Below are positions 1-12,190 of a stretch of DNA of 64,000 nt, one piece after another. The stretch is from assembly GCA_030544215.1 (NCBI GenBank), contig JARZZO010000011.1:54185587-54249586 (forward strand), read 5' to 3'. This stretch comes from Zantedeschia hybrid cultivar (lineage: Eukaryota; Streptophyta; Magnoliopsida; Alismatales; Araceae). The notes beneath the pieces are model-generated. The model searched no databases and was not told where the DNA came from. It saw only the letters and a list, made by a program, of their open reading frames with translations. Both the position numbers and the translations under genes were made by a program. The number at the start of each line of letters is the position of its first letter. The first letter of the stretch is position 1.

Positions 1-1165
1 ACCCTTGGACTTGAGACACCAAAGACACCTTGTTGGTGGACTTCTGGACTTTGACCTTGACCTACGAATCCCTATCCACGGGATCTCTAATAGTCAAGGA
101 TCGGGTCCAGCGGAAGACCTTCGAAGGTGATTGTGTGTTCAATATAGGATCGTTCGCTCTCAGGTAACTGGAGAGAGAATGCTCTAGAAAAGATCCGCAG
201 GAGTCTCTGGCCAGAGTAGAAACAATATCAGAAAAAGAGGTTTTCGGATATTGTACAGCGGAGTCTGATTCAAGTGAGTTGACAATCCAGAGTTTGACAG
301 TTGACCATACCTTAGGTTAACTTGAGAGCATTGTGCGAACGAAGGATTATAACCACGTGGTATCTGTGGACGGACAGGTTCCATGAGCGGGTTGCTGAAC
401 CCCATTACCTTCCGGGATCATGCGGTGTTGCTTGGCACCCAACTTGATCGGAAGTCCGACCGAATTTACATGCGATGATAATTCGGTTAAGTAATTAGTT
501 AATATCTAGATATTAATTAATTACAATAAGTCAATAACTAGTTATTGGACTTAACGGGCTGAAAACTGGACTGGTAAATGGGCCTAAAGGGTCACACGCA
601 ATAAGATTCTCAGTCGGTGGTACATAAGTGGGATTTATATTAACTCGGGGACTTTTGTGAAAAGTCGCGCCGACTTAATGTATATATGCGCTGTTGAGAA
701 ACCCTGGGCCAAGCTCCAGGATTTCCCTTGTTGGCCGTCATCCCCCCTTTCTCTCTCCTCCTCTGGGTGTCCCGTTCGGCGCGCCAGAACCACTTCCGTC
801 TCCGCCGCGTGTGATTCCCGAAAGTCGGGAATTTCCGTCGGCGGGACTTCAGCAATCGTTGAGGCGACGGATCTTCAGCGAGTGAGCTGATATGGACGAG
901 GGATCGAGGACGAACCACCGCGGAGGATCGCGTGGATACCGCTGGAGGCCGGACGCTTGTGCGGCTCGCGGCATCGCCTCGACAGAACCGAGACGGAAGC
1001 GGATTCGAATCCGCGCACGGTAATCGGATTATTCCCGTTAGTTTTCGGTTTACGTTTTTCGTTCCGAATCGGATCAGCGGGCATCGAGCGGGATCATTTT
1101 TTGTTCTTCGTTTCCGTTGCGTTCTTCGCGTCCCGCCCGGATCCCAACACCACCTAATACTAACA
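1..1165 (-). mobile_element. Partial 3' LTR of a Ty1/Copia element
   Basis: Read on the minus strand this begins TGTTAGTATTAG directly after a polypurine tract and runs to the window edge, so the LTR is cut by the window. The order RNase H, PPT, LTR on the minus strand fixes it as a 3' LTR. A TATA-like stretch (tatatat) lies near 680. No TSD can be seen because the outer end is missing. The short ORFs inside are not genes. Confidence 0.6.
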
Positions 1166-1178
1166 ATCTCCCACTTGG
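1166..1178 (-). other. Polypurine tract of the Copia remnant
   Basis: The minus strand reads CCAAGTGGGAGAT immediately before the LTR start TGTTAG. This is the usual plus-strand primer of plant Copia elements. Confidence 0.7.
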
Positions 1179-1182
1179 ACTA

Positions 1183-1600
1183 AAGCTAATCACTCTTATA
1201 CAGAATACCTATATTCTTTAAGTGACGCTCAAATACATTTTAAGACAATGGCAGTGGATCTGCTATGTTGTCGGCAGAAAGAACCATTTCCACTACGACA
1301 TCTCCTCATGCTATAATTTTCCTGATCAGGTGAAAGCGTCGGAGAATGTGCTTTGACTTCTAATGAGACCTTAGCTCTTTCACTTGAGCAATTACCCCAT
1401 TGTTGTCACACATCAATAGGACATGACCAGAGATGCTTTCCATCACATCAAGATCGCCGGTAAATTTTTTCATCCATTTTGCTTCCTTGGCGGCTTCAAC
1501 AGCAGCAATGTATTCAACTTTTATTGTTGAATCAGTACTGGTTTCTTACTTGAAAATTTTCCAGCTCACTGCTCCCCTATTGAGTGTAAAGACATCAATA
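1183..1600 (-). pseudogene. Copia RNase H remnant (C-terminal pol)
   Basis: Minus-strand translation recovers typical Copia RNase H sequence: EYIAAVEAAKEAKWMKKF, then a CDNNGVIAQVKE block, then KSKHILRRFHLIR, and finally ADNIADPLP close to the PPT. RNase H degrades the RNA strand of the RNA/DNA hybrid during reverse transcription. Stops and frameshifts break the frame. The remnant is truncated upstream (higher coordinates), exactly where the foldback element at 1601 begins, and no reverse transcriptase is visible beyond it. It belongs with the LTR at 1-1165. Confidence 0.8.
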
Positions 1601-1852
1601 CACATGGGTGTCCCTTAAAAAAAAAAAAAAAAAAGCTACTTTCATCATTGATTTTGGGGAGCATATACTCACTCTCGGGAGTATATACAAGCTTTTGAGA
1701 ACATGTGCTCCTGAGAGCATGTACAAAATATGGAGAGCATGTTCATCGTGAATATGTTCCCCAAACCTTGTAAATGCTCCCGAGAGTGCGTATATGCTCC
1801 CCAAAATTTGAGGTGAAAGTATTTTTTTTTATTTTTAAGAAGCGTCCACGTG
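1601..1852. mobile_element. Foldback MITE, about 252 bp
   Basis: The two halves are inverted repeats. The left end CACATGGGTGTCCCTTAAAA pairs with the right end read in reverse (CACGTGGACGCTTCTTAAAA). Inside, ttttggggagcatata and ctctcggga recur inverted at about 1750-1810. Arms of roughly 110 bp surround a short centre. No coding capacity. A TSD is not clear, so the superfamily is undetermined. Confidence 0.7.
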
Positions 1853-3103
1853 CCCTGATATCATACGCATCATATGCTATTATTACGCTGCAGGATATGT
1901 GGAGGGCGCTAGATGACGTTTTTTAGTTAGAAGACTCATTCCACGCGCGCCTTGTTGTCTTTGAAGTGGTGCAACAAGTATTTCTCTTGTTAAGATTATT
2001 ACATAGCTGCATTTTCATTTGGAGTAATACTTATTACGCCGCATGGGCACATACCATCTTTTATTTTTTTATGTTTTGAAAATTTTAAGGTCAGGTCCAT
2101 CATGTTCAACACACAAAAATCTTTTAAAAAAAAATCGAGTCCCCTTTATTGGGCTCGACTCGTTAAATACATTTTTACATGTTCATTGGGGTTTAGCGTT
2201 TTTTTTTTTAAAAAAAAATTGAATCATCCGATCGAAAATCAAATTGTGTGAGTATTTCATACGTTATAGATCTGACTTTAGAAGTATTTCAAAATAATAA
2301 AAAAAATGTGCTGCACTCATGTGGTGAAACAAGTCCATCGGTCCATGTAGGATGAGATGGCTTTCATCAGATATCCGTGTGTGTGCGTGGGTGTGCGTGT
2401 GAAACTTTAATGACCTTTCTTCTATGCTTCTGGCACCTGTAAAGGCTATAATAACATTTCATTTATCTCTTCCAATGGCATCGGGCGAAATTTTCCATGT
2501 TGACAAGACTTTATTTTACAAAACAAAACAATTTTCCGTAGATTCGGAGGTTTTATCTTTGCCCACTGGTGATTAGTTTTGTTCTCACTAACCATCTAAC
2601 GTGTTCCGATGAAATTTATTCGTCTTTCCACTGCATGCCGTGCTTTTTCGATTGCAAGAGTTTAAACTTCTTCATAATTTTTTGAAGTGTAATTATGGAA
2701 AAAGCTGAACTTTTCTTAGTGATCTGGTCCTTGAACGGAATCTATTTGACTGCAAAATCAGCTAATTTTGATAAGAGAAATATTACCTGCACTGTGAGGG
2801 GAGCAAAATTGGTGAGCTAGAATAAGCCTTCCTATCTCCTTTTGCCACTTGAAAAGTCCACATGCCTCTGTTGTCCTATTAAGCACGTTCAAGATGCACT
2901 TGACCACTTGAGAGGTTCAAAATGCATTTGAATGCGCCAGGATTCGCTTGAGAGCTTCAGCATGAGAGCATGTTGCTCTTGAGCACATGATGCTCATGCA
3001 CTCGAGAGCTTTAAGATGCGTATCGATTGTTGAGAAAGCGCGTCTCTTTCTCAATTGATATTAACAAGGTTATCTCTTTCTCAACTGACACCAAAGGAAA
3101 GGC
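1853..3103. other. AT-rich intergenic stretch, no gene seen
   Basis: It contains homopolymer runs and an imperfect repetition of gagagcatg/gagcacatgatgctcatg around 2960-3010. No ORF, RNA gene or transposon terminus is supportable. Confidence 0.5.
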
Positions 3104-3482
3104 TTGCATCTAAGGCTGGCAGTCGAGCCGAGCCGAGCTTTAGATGGCTCAGGCTCGGCTCAGGTCACAGAAAGTTGGCTCGAGCTCGAGCTCAACTCGG
3201 TTCGAGCTCGAACCACTCAAATCTAGACAGACACACAATCACACCCACACAGGATGGGATATCCACTTCAACTTGACCTAATTTAAGAAATTAAAAGATA
3301 TATATTAAATATATCGAGCCGGTTCACAGGCCCACGAGCTGAGCCACAACAAACTTGAGCTCGGCTCATTAAGCTATTCGAGCTTTAACTTAAGCTTGAG
3401 CTTGACTCGCTTGAGATTTCGAATTGAGCCGAACCGAGCCGAATCCAAGCGGCTCGGCTCATTGTCAACCCTAGTTGCATCT
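3104..3482. mobile_element. hAT-type MITE with perfect 8-bp TSD
   Basis: The element is 3112-3474. The 8-bp direct repeat TTGCATCT lies at 3104-3111 and again at 3475-3482. The ends are imperfect inverted repeats: left AAGGCTGGCAG followed by GAGCCGAGCCGAG, right read in reverse CTAGGGTTGACAATGAGCCG. The subterminal regions are packed with GAGCC/GGCTC and GAGCTCG words. An 8-bp TSD and a (C)TAGGG-like terminus are hAT hallmarks. It has no transposase, so it is non-autonomous. Confidence 0.88.
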
Positions 3483-4484
3483 CTGTCTTGCAATCCGAGA
3501 CTCATTTAAATCCTAGAATGGTAACATGATCTATTCCTTCCATGTGGTGCACTTGATCTTCTAAGAGTGTGGATTCGCCAAGGCCTTCATTGGACTGAAC
3601 TCAGTCCCTACTGTTAGTTAATTCGCCTATAGTACGCGTATTATATGTGTACGTAGATATAAAACAAAAATACTCTGGTTTTTCGTCCTTTTGTCAAAGA
3701 GACAGTTTTGTCTGCTATTTTTGGCCTTCCAACGTCTAAAACCCATATTATACACTCCTACGTATTTTTGGCCATTTAATACGGTACTGTTCCATTGGCA
3801 AGCAGCCCAAAAGTACAAAGTCTTCTCCCTTTACGGAGTTTAGTGCAATATTAAATGGGTCTTTTAGCATGGGAAGTGCCAATTGGCCAGTTGAGGGACG
3901 TGCATAGAACTTTTTTCATTTCAGTTGGATTTCTGCTGCCAATTCTCAAAATCTATGTTATTTTTAATATTGTTTAAATTTTGTCTTGTAAAAGTATGTT
4001 ATTTAAAATTTTTAAGTACATTATAAAAATAATGTTTTGGATATTTTCATACATGTACTGCATCATAGTTTTTTTTTTCTCTACTTTACAACGTACATAC
4101 ATGTCTCCCTTGTGAAATAGTTGCAGTATATTTTTATATTTAATGATACATATTATCCATATTTTTAGGTCTGTATTTTAAAAAAATAAACATATAATTC
4201 ACCGTACGTATGTTGCACCGAATTTTTGAAACATGCAAATTTTTGACCGAATATTTGACCATAGTTTTAAAAGCTAAAGTCGAATTATACTTGAACGTAT
4301 CTTCGGCGTATTATTCTCGTATTGTATATAACTAACTATGGTCCCTACTGGAGTCCATCTCCTCAGACAACATCGTTTATCTGTAATTCGCTGAGGTAAT
4401 GGAGTGGGCATTCACTATGGTTCACTCCAGAAATCTGCAGCTGCCTCTACTGCTGTGGACCAGGACTGTCCACTGGTTTCACAT
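3483..4484. other. AT-rich intergenic stretch, no gene seen
   Basis: No ORF with recognisable content on either strand and no terminal repeats found. Confidence 0.45.
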
Positions 4485-4588
4485 AGAGCTGAACATTTCA
4501 CCTGTTAGTTGGCTGTGTCCTCTCTGCCAACTGCTTAGAGCTGAACATTTCACCTCTTAGTTGGCTTTGTCCTCACTGCCAACCGCTT
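4485..4588. repeat. 52-bp tandem duplication (two copies)
   Basis: Copy 1 is 4485-4536 and copy 2 is 4537-4588. They begin agagctgaacatttcacct and differ at a handful of positions. The duplication lies about 0.6 kb 3' of the coiled-coil gene's stop codon and has no coding value that I can see. Confidence 0.85.
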
Positions 4589-5205
4589 GCTACCATGGCT
4601 CCAATGCCGTTAGGGAAGTACGTTCCAGTAGACTTGCCCATAAAATGGTACCATGTGCATATGTCAAGGGAACATATGTTTTAAGCTCAGAGTTAAACAT
4701 TTGAATTTGATTTAGGTTTATGTTGCAGAGACATCTGATCATCAAGGCAACAAGCATCACATTACAAAAAGCAACTATTAGGGCCATATCCTTCACAGAT
4801 TTGACTTGAAACTTGCGTCCAGGATGAGAGTTCTTGCACTAATGATTTCAACCGGTTCATACACTTGAGCTTCTGCTCAGGTGAATAGGAAAATGATTTG
4901 CTAACACTGTTCCCTCATACAAATTTTCACACGTCAGATGAAAAAAAAATGATGCCTTCCCCATGGAGGAAAGGTCAGAAGAAAAGCCATCCTAAAAGTG
5001 TGTCAATAAATTGGTGCTCAATGTCACTAACTACCTACATATCCAGAAAAGCAATCAACCTACAACTGTCAAAACAATGAAAACATCCTCCAGTTGGGAT
5101 TGGAGATAAAACGTTCCCTGAAAATCCTAGTCAAGAAGCAACTTCCAATGTGTCCAACATGAAATCCAAAAGGCAAAGAAGCCAAACAAAAATAAACAAA
5201 ACATG

Positions 5206-5975
5206 TTACAAAATATTTGGGACCTGATACGTGAGCCTCAGCTGCAATTCCTTCACCTTACCGCAGAGTTCAGCCTTCTGCTCTCTGTAGCTCTGAAGCA
5301 GGAACACCTTTCCTTCAATCACTTCTTTCAACTCTTCCACTTCCTGTTTCAGCATCTCCACCCTCTCTGAATCTCTTCCCTTCTCTGACCCAGAAGAACT
5401 GAACTCCAGATCATTTGGACCATCAGCAAATCCATTTGCATAACCATTTCCAAGCCCATTTCCAGCATCTGCGTTACAGTTTTGAGATGCCACAGGCTTC
5501 ATGGGAGAGCCTGCATCTGCCATGCAGCAATCAGCAATGACCTTTCTTAGCCGTTGAATCTCTATCTCCGAATCAAACAGATACCTGTTTGTACCATCGA
5601 GCTGAGACTGCAAATGTGCTGATTGGGCCACCTGAGCAGTAAGTGATTTCTGGACGGCAGAAATCTGAGCTTGCATCTCTAGGATCATCTCGTCTCGTCT
5701 CTTAACTTGCTCCCTTAACTTGTATATCACCTCCCGTTTGCTGAAGACGTCAGATTCAGATTCTGAGACACTTGGAGGAGACTCTGAACTGTTTGAATGG
5801 TTGAATGGTTTTCGTGGAAGCTCAAGGCATTCAGGAGAGGAAGGCCACATCACACCACCATTGTCCTTGGTGGATTCCATTGCTGTTACTGCCACTAATG
5901 GAAGATCGGGATTGCCATCCTTTGACGCAGGGCTGGCAGGTGCCTGCTTTAAATCAGCCCTACCTTCCAACACTC
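5206..5975 (-). CDS. Exon 3 (terminal) of plant membrane-anchored coiled-coil protein
   Basis: This is the last coding exon, about 256 residues, with stop TAA at 5206-5208. The upstream boundary is the acceptor ...GAGCAG before GAGTGTTGG. There is no ATG at the head, so this cannot be a complete gene. It supplies an acidic/Ser-rich stretch (PFNHSNSSES, SVSESESDVFSKREV), then a long coiled coil (about residues 165-235 of the joined protein: KLREQVKRRDEMILEMQAQ), a Gly/Asn-rich linker, and a second coil ending LRLTYQVPNIL. The exon begins in phase 1 and matches exon 2 at 27698-27802. I recognise the plan as a conserved uncharacterised plant family; no biochemical function is known to me. Splice sites are inferred from sequence only. 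Confidence 0.85.
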
Positions 5976-7044
5976 CTGCTCAAAAATTCAAACGCATTAT
6001 TTTAGCATCGCACTGAAATCCATAGCATAGGCTAAATTTGATACTTCCAAATCTAAAATTCCTAAGGTTAGTAATATCTGCTGCTTATTTCTCATCTGTG
6101 TTTCCTTTGGAAGTGATATAGCAAGCAATCTAATAGACTACAACTAGATAAGTAAATCTGCTAAATGTACAAGTAATAACACATGAAATTATATGAACAC
6201 ATGTCAATACCTGAATGACATTCCACAGCTTTAAAAGGTTATTCTCGTGAATCTCTAGTAGTTCTTGAGTATTAAGGCTACAATTGACAGATGACTAGTT
6301 TTTGCTCGACCTTGTTACCATATCAAGCAGGGTTGTCGCATTTAGATTGAAGCTCTTTCCATTCAATACATGGCCTTATCTTTTAGGAAGATTCATTTTA
6401 ATCTAGCGCTTATGCAACATGGTTTTCATGTCGAGGAAAAAGTGACTGTACATCATGTGAACTTGCAAGAAAGCTTGAATCAAAGACCACAAGCAAATCT
6501 TGTTTTTACATGTGCTAATGGATGCTTTCAGCCTAGACGAATCCATACAATGAAAAATGGCATTAAAGATCATCATCAGCAGCAAAGCTTTATTACATTA
6601 CTTGTGGACAGCTATATGAAACTTGTCCTGTCATTTTAAACTATCCAATGCCACATTTGTAGTTAAAGCTAGGAGGATCAAGTCCTCTTTTTACACCCTG
6701 TAACTAGGCCAATGCACATGACCGAACCATTTGAGCTTATTTTCCCTAGATTTGTGTCAATAGAAGCTACACCTAAATCTCCACATATATTTACTCTGAA
6801 TCTTATGCCTTTGCTGCACATTCATCTCAAGCAATGGTTTAAAAATCAGCCGCCTAGGCAAGTAGGCAGTCCGCCCAGATGACTTATGGCCTTTTACTGC
6901 CTAGGCGCAGTTTCCACTTCATGTTTTGCAAGTTTTTGGTTGATGGATTATTATCATCTTGAATAACCATTATAACCCACAAATTAATTAGACATGACCT
7001 TGGAAATTGTCCTCTAAATATCTCTCAATCAGACCCACCATGGG

Positions 7045-7185
7045 AAGAGAGTAGTACACTATGATTTGGAGGCTTTAAACCTTTCAGAAGAAGTAGCCCA
7101 AAATCGTTTTGAGTGGAGACAGAGAATCTACATAGCCGACCCCAATTATTTGGGATTAAGGCTTGGCTGAGTTGAGTTGAGAGAC
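7045..7185 (+). pseudogene. RTE-type LINE 3' end remnant
   Basis: The plus strand encodes a fragment matching the RTE reverse-transcriptase C-terminus (VVHYDLEALNLSEEVAQ, then FEWRQRIYIADP). It is followed by the characteristic 3' end agccgaccccaattatttgg and gattaaggcttgg, ending in a gttga repeat tail. It is 5'-truncated, as is usual for LINEs. Confidence 0.75.
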
Positions 7186-7468
7186 CCACCATGGGAGCTC
7201 TTTTTCTACACCATGGACTCTTCATCTTGTTGCCTTCCCTACTACAACAACTGTTTTTTTGAAAGTCCTACTACAACAACTGTTGAGCCCTTTGACATGT
7301 GTCTTTTGGCACTATAGAGAACCCTATCAGACTCAACATCAAAAGCTCCTCCGTAAAATGTAATTATCTCTCTTCATGCCCCTTCAGCCATCCATGTTCA
7401 TTGGATATTGTTGTCATCATTTTCGAACCCATATCTTTGGCCATACTATGAGTGATGAGATGAATAGT

Positions 7469-7962
7469 TGATGCAGGATGATGAAAGGAAGAGGATGGCA
7501 ATACTTGGGCAGCATCGAGCCCTATCATAGGTCAAGCCAACTCCATTGTACGGTCGTCTTCTCCGTCGCAAAGAATAGTAGAAGAAAAAATGGCTAGTGC
7601 TTCCCTTTTTTTTTCATTTTAAAATCATCATCATTCAATGAAAAAACGTATAGAGGCTCTCCCTTATAAAGGTAGAAAATATCAATTTGCAATCATAGTG
7701 CTGTAAAGACCTAAAATGACATAAGTAACCCTGCTACTGAAAAATATTCAAATAAATACCAATCTATCCCTAAAAAAATAAAGGAAAATATATAAAAAAA
7801 ATAGAAAATGACTCTCTACACTAAGCTTCATTAATCGGTTGTGCCATCTCCAAGCCGAAGTGAGGCTAGTGTTGTTGCTAGTGCTGTTGGATTGGCCGGA
7901 TCGTCCTCGAACCACCTAAAATGTGTTGGCGAGATTTGAGCATCGGTTCTGGATCCCCATCA
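7469..7962 (-). repeat. 3' LTR of the 7.1 kb element
   Basis: Plus-strand ends are TGATGCAGG and CCCCATCA. It is collinear with 14081-14572 (for example ctcccttataaagg and gaaaaatattcaaataaatacc). The minus strand reads cctttataagggag, a TATA-like promoter block. Confidence 0.85.
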
Positions 7963-7974
7963 TTCTCCCCCGGT
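7963..7974 (-). other. PPT of the 7.1 kb element
   Basis: The minus strand reads ACCGGGGGAGAA directly before the LTR start TGATGGGGATCC. Confidence 0.75.
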
Positions 7975-8086
7975 TTGAGAAAACTCGTCCTCGAGTATTG
8001 AAATATGACATCATTGGGCAATATAAGAGTAGCAGATCCAGGAAAAAACAACTGATGCCACATGAATCGCCATGTGGAGGAGGGTC

Positions 8087-8834
8087 TCAAATCGACGCTA
8101 AGTGTACCTCAACATTGCACCATATCATATCAAAATCACTAAAAGCTGCATTGATCACAAGCGTCATGTCATATGCAGTAGTGCCAAATGAGTCGTTAGT
8201 AATGATCAATGGCGACTCTGCCCCGAACACATCGCCCACCGCCAAGTGAAGCCCTGACTCGACAAATAATATGGCATCCCAACTATCCTTGGCCACTGGC
8301 TTGGCATGTGTCGCAAGTGTCGCCACATCTGATGGCTTGTCAAAGGGCATTGACTGCTCTGGAGCTGCTGGCTCGATACATGCACTAATAGGAATAAAAT
8401 AGGATGTAGTGGAATGAAATTTATTCTTTAGGTATGCTAGATAGAGAGGCAACTAGTTTGCTCAAAATCGAAGGTGGCATGGCGCTCTTCCAACCACTCT
8501 CATTGACAATAATATAAAAATCCTTCGAAGGAAGAACCTTAGCCCAAAATCCGTCAAAATACAAAACATCTTTTAAACTTGTGCACCTCTTACATTTTTT
8601 TTGAAATTCTACAAAAACACAATCTGACTTGATAATAATCTCACCCGTCTTAGCAAGTAAATCAACGATAGTTTGGGAGACAAAATTAGCTTGTTGGGAT
8701 GTACTAAAAATCATAGTGAATGTCCTTTCATTAGGAAGTTGCATCCTCATTTGAAAACAAGATGACTTCATAACTTTTGAAGCGCAGAGGACGAGGAAAG
8801 CATAGGACCTCGGCGACGTATGTTGAATAATCAT
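8087..8834 (-). pseudogene. Unrecognised interior reading frames of the 7.1 kb element
   Basis: Two overlapping open stretches in different frames (8421-8834, 137 codons; 8087-8452, 121 codons) suggest one frameshifted coding region. Visible pieces include CVFVEFQKKCKRCTSLKDV and FYIIVNESGWKSAMPPSIL. I do not recognise a gag, protease, RT or integrase motif. Its position just upstream of the PPT is where the end of pol, or an extra ORF, would sit. It could be a diverged pol C-terminus or a captured gene piece. Confidence 0.35.
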
Positions 8835-8964
8835 GGGAGAGTAGATTACTTGATGAGGGACTCAACTGGTGGCCAAGGTGGATTGAAGTGTGATGAGCAA
8901 GAAGAAGGTGAGTGCACAGGAGACACAGATCAGGTGTACAACAATGTGCTACACTAGTAAGAGG

Positions 8965-8966
<2 letters not shown>

Positions 8967-9012
<46 letters not shown>
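8967..9012. repeat. (GA)n microsatellite
   Basis: About 22 uninterrupted GA units. Confidence 0.95.
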
Positions 9013-9015
<3 letters not shown>

Positions 9016-9091
9016 ATGAAATTGGAGGGTGGGGGCAAGGGCGATACTAATTAACCATGAATGGTACCATGGTTACTGTTCACGGTGAACA

Positions 9092-9126
9092 ATAACCTTT
9101 TTTTTTTTGGGGGGGGGGGGGGGGGT
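9092..9126. repeat. Poly-T/poly-G homopolymer junction
   Basis: A run of T is followed at once by a run of about 17 G. A similar T-then-G junction occurs at 13448-13472 in the same element. Confidence 0.9.
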
Positions 9127-9323
9127 TGGAAGAGGTAGCAGCAGCAACAATGGCTGGAGGCTCTATTGCAGAGTACTCGGGGGAACCCTCGGGTGGGTGT
9201 GGGAATGATATTTTGTAAAATATATAAAAGAGAATTTTATATTTTAATATACATGTTTTTTTTATTCGCGACTCATAAATGATGAGTTAGGTATTGAATC
9301 AGGCGTGTGGATTCGTATTTGGA

Positions 9324-9458
<135 letters not shown>

Positions 9459-9829
9459 CGACCTCGATCGATGTTAATTACACTAGTGAAGTCATTGAAC
9501 ACCTTTGGTTAATCCCTTATACGTGATATCGAAAAGTTCATGCGAAATTGAAAAATAGCATAATACACGGATAATATAAATAATGAGCGAAATGAACTGA
9601 ACTTTCATTAATCTGAAATCTTATAGATTATAAAGATGCCCAAATGATCAAAGGGGAATTACAATATGACAAAACTCTGATTATAATGATCATATTATTA
9701 CATCATGATTGTATGTGTAATTAATACAACCAATGTGACAGATTTGTACTTACAAGCATAGATTTCGGATCATCGATCATATAAGTATAGTCTCGATCTA
9801 CGTAATCAAACTATAAAAACTACATTTGT

Positions 9830-12190
9830 GGTCACGATCAGTGTGATCGGATCATCATATTTGGTTTGACAGTCATATCGATGCGATTGGACCTTAAAAT
9901 TTGAGTGCATAGTTGAGATCACTAAAATCAGAACATCAGTTTTAAATCCACAGTCGAGATCACTAAGATTAGACTATTCGTTTTGAGCTTATGATCGGGA
10001 TCACTGAGATCAGACCGTTGTATTGGAGCTTATGGTCAAGATAATTAAGGTCAAACTGTTGGATTGAAGTCCACGATTGAGATCGCTAAGATCAAACTGT
10101 TGGATTGGAACTTATAGTCGAGATCACTAAGATCAGACCGTTGGATTTAAGTCTATGACTAAGATCAATAAGATCGGACCATCATATTGGAGCTTATGGT
10201 CAAGACCGTTAAGATAAAACCGTTCGACTGAAGTCCGCAATTAAGATCAATGAGATCAGACCGTTGGATTGGAACTTCGGTTAAGATAAAAAAAGATCAG
10301 ACCATTGGATTTAAGTTTACGATTGAGATCAAAAAGATCAGACCATTGGATTTAGGTTTACAGTTGAGATCAAAAAGATCAGACCGTTGGATTAAAGTTT
10401 ATGATTGAGATCAAAAAGATCAGACCGTTAGATTTATGTTTACGATTGAGATCAAAGAGATCATGTCGGTAGATTAAAGTCCACGGTTAAGATTAATGAG
10501 AGAAGACCGTTAATTCGACCTTACAGTTAAGATGAAAAAGATCATACTGTTAGATTTACGTTTACGATTGAGATCAAAGAGATCATGCCGTTAGATTGAA
10601 GTCCATAGTTAAGATCAATGAGATCAGACCGTTGGATTGAAGCTTACGGTTAAGATCAAAAAGATTAGACCATTAGATTTATGTTCACAGTTGAGATCAA
10701 AAAAGATCAAACCATTGGATTTAAGTTTATAGTTAAGATCAAAGAGATCAAACCGTTGGATTTAGGTCTACAGTTGAGATAAAAAAGATCAGACTGTCGA
10801 ATCTAGGTTTGCAGTTCAGATCAAAAAGATCAAACTACAGATTTTAAATTTACGATTGAGATAAAAAAAGATTAGACCGTCGGATTGAAATTTACGATCA
10901 AGATATAAAAAAATCAGACCGTTGGATTATGGTAATAGACTTGATCAAGTACTATGGGACCATTGAATTATGATAACATGCCTAATCAAACATGATCGGA
11001 CACGATCGAACTATTGTGTAAAAAGAAACGGACCTGATCAAATGCGATCAGATTGTTAGATTTTAAGATCGGGTCAAGATCTGGAAGATCCGACCGTTAG
11101 ATCTTAACTTCGATCGAGATCATGACGATCTGACCGTTGGATTTTTTTTTAAGATTAAGTCAAGATCTAGAAGATCTGACCATTAGATCAGAACGTCGAT
11201 TGAGATCGTGACGATCAGACTGTTGGATTTTAAGATCGGCTCAAGATCTGAAAGATCCGACTGTTAGATCTGAAGTTCGATCGATATCGGGATGACCCGA
11301 CCGTTTGATTTGAAGTTCGATCGATATTAGGACGATCTGACCGTTAGATCTGAAGTTCGTTCGATATCAGGACGGTCCGACCGTTAGATCTGAAGTTCGC
11401 TCGGTATTGGGATAATCCGACCGTTGGATTTGAAATCCGGTCGATATCGGGACAATCCGACCGTTGGATCTGAAGTTTGGTTGATATCGGGACGATCCGA
11501 CCGTTGGATTTGAAATCCGATCGATATCAAGACGATAGACTATTAGATTTGAAGTTCGGTCGATATCGGAACGATTCGATTGTTAGATCTGAAGTTCGGT
11601 CGATATCGGGACGATCCGATTGTTGGATTTGAAATTCAGTCGATATCGCTAAGATCTGACTATTGGATTTGAGTTTCGGTCTATATCGCCAAGATCCGAC
11701 CATTGGATTTGAGATTCGGTTGATATCACCAAGATCCAACTGTTGGATTTGTGTTTCGATCGATATCGCCAAGATCCGACCGTTGGATTTGAGATTCGAT
11801 CAATATCGCCGAGATCCAACTATTAGATTTGAAATCTGATCAATATCAAAACAATCCTTTCGTTAGATCTGAAGTTCGATCAACATCGGGACAATCCGAC
11901 TGTTGAATTTGAAATCCAGTCGATACTGGGACGATAACTATTAGATTTGAAGTTCGGTCGATATCGGAACAATCCGACCATTGGATTTGAGATGCGGTCA
12001 ATATCAGGACAATTCGACCATTAGATTTGAGATTTAGCCGATATCGTTTAGATCCGACCGTTGGGTTCGAAGTTCGATCAATATCGAGACGATCCGACCG
12101 TTGGATTTGAAGTTCGGTCGATATCGGTACAATCCGACCGTTAGATCTGAAGTTTGGTCGATATCGAGACGATCCGACCATTAGACCATT
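9830..12190. repeat. Degenerate 40-43 bp minisatellite array, about 57 units
   Basis: Nearly every unit carries a variant of GACCGTTGGAT followed by gaagttcggtcgatatcgg (right part) or taagtttacgattgagatca (left part). GATC words are extremely dense. Two sub-families are visible, split near 11.0 kb: AT-rich units on the left and GC-richer units with cgatatcg on the right. The array lies wholly inside the 7.1 kb LTR element. The minus-strand open frames at 11527-11772 and 11846-12295 are repeats of the same unit read in rotating frames. Confidence 0.93.

Noticed and set aside
6211..6270. Extra exon of the coiled-coil gene (minus strand, TQELLEIHENNLLKLWNVIQ)
   Set aside because: It has a plausible donor (CAG|GTATTG) but ends in phase 0, which cannot join exon 3 (phase 1). 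The exon at 27698-27802 fits perfectly instead.
6839..6910. GC-rich cgcctaggc words as a gene or promoter
   Set aside because: Short repetitive phrase without reading frame or context.
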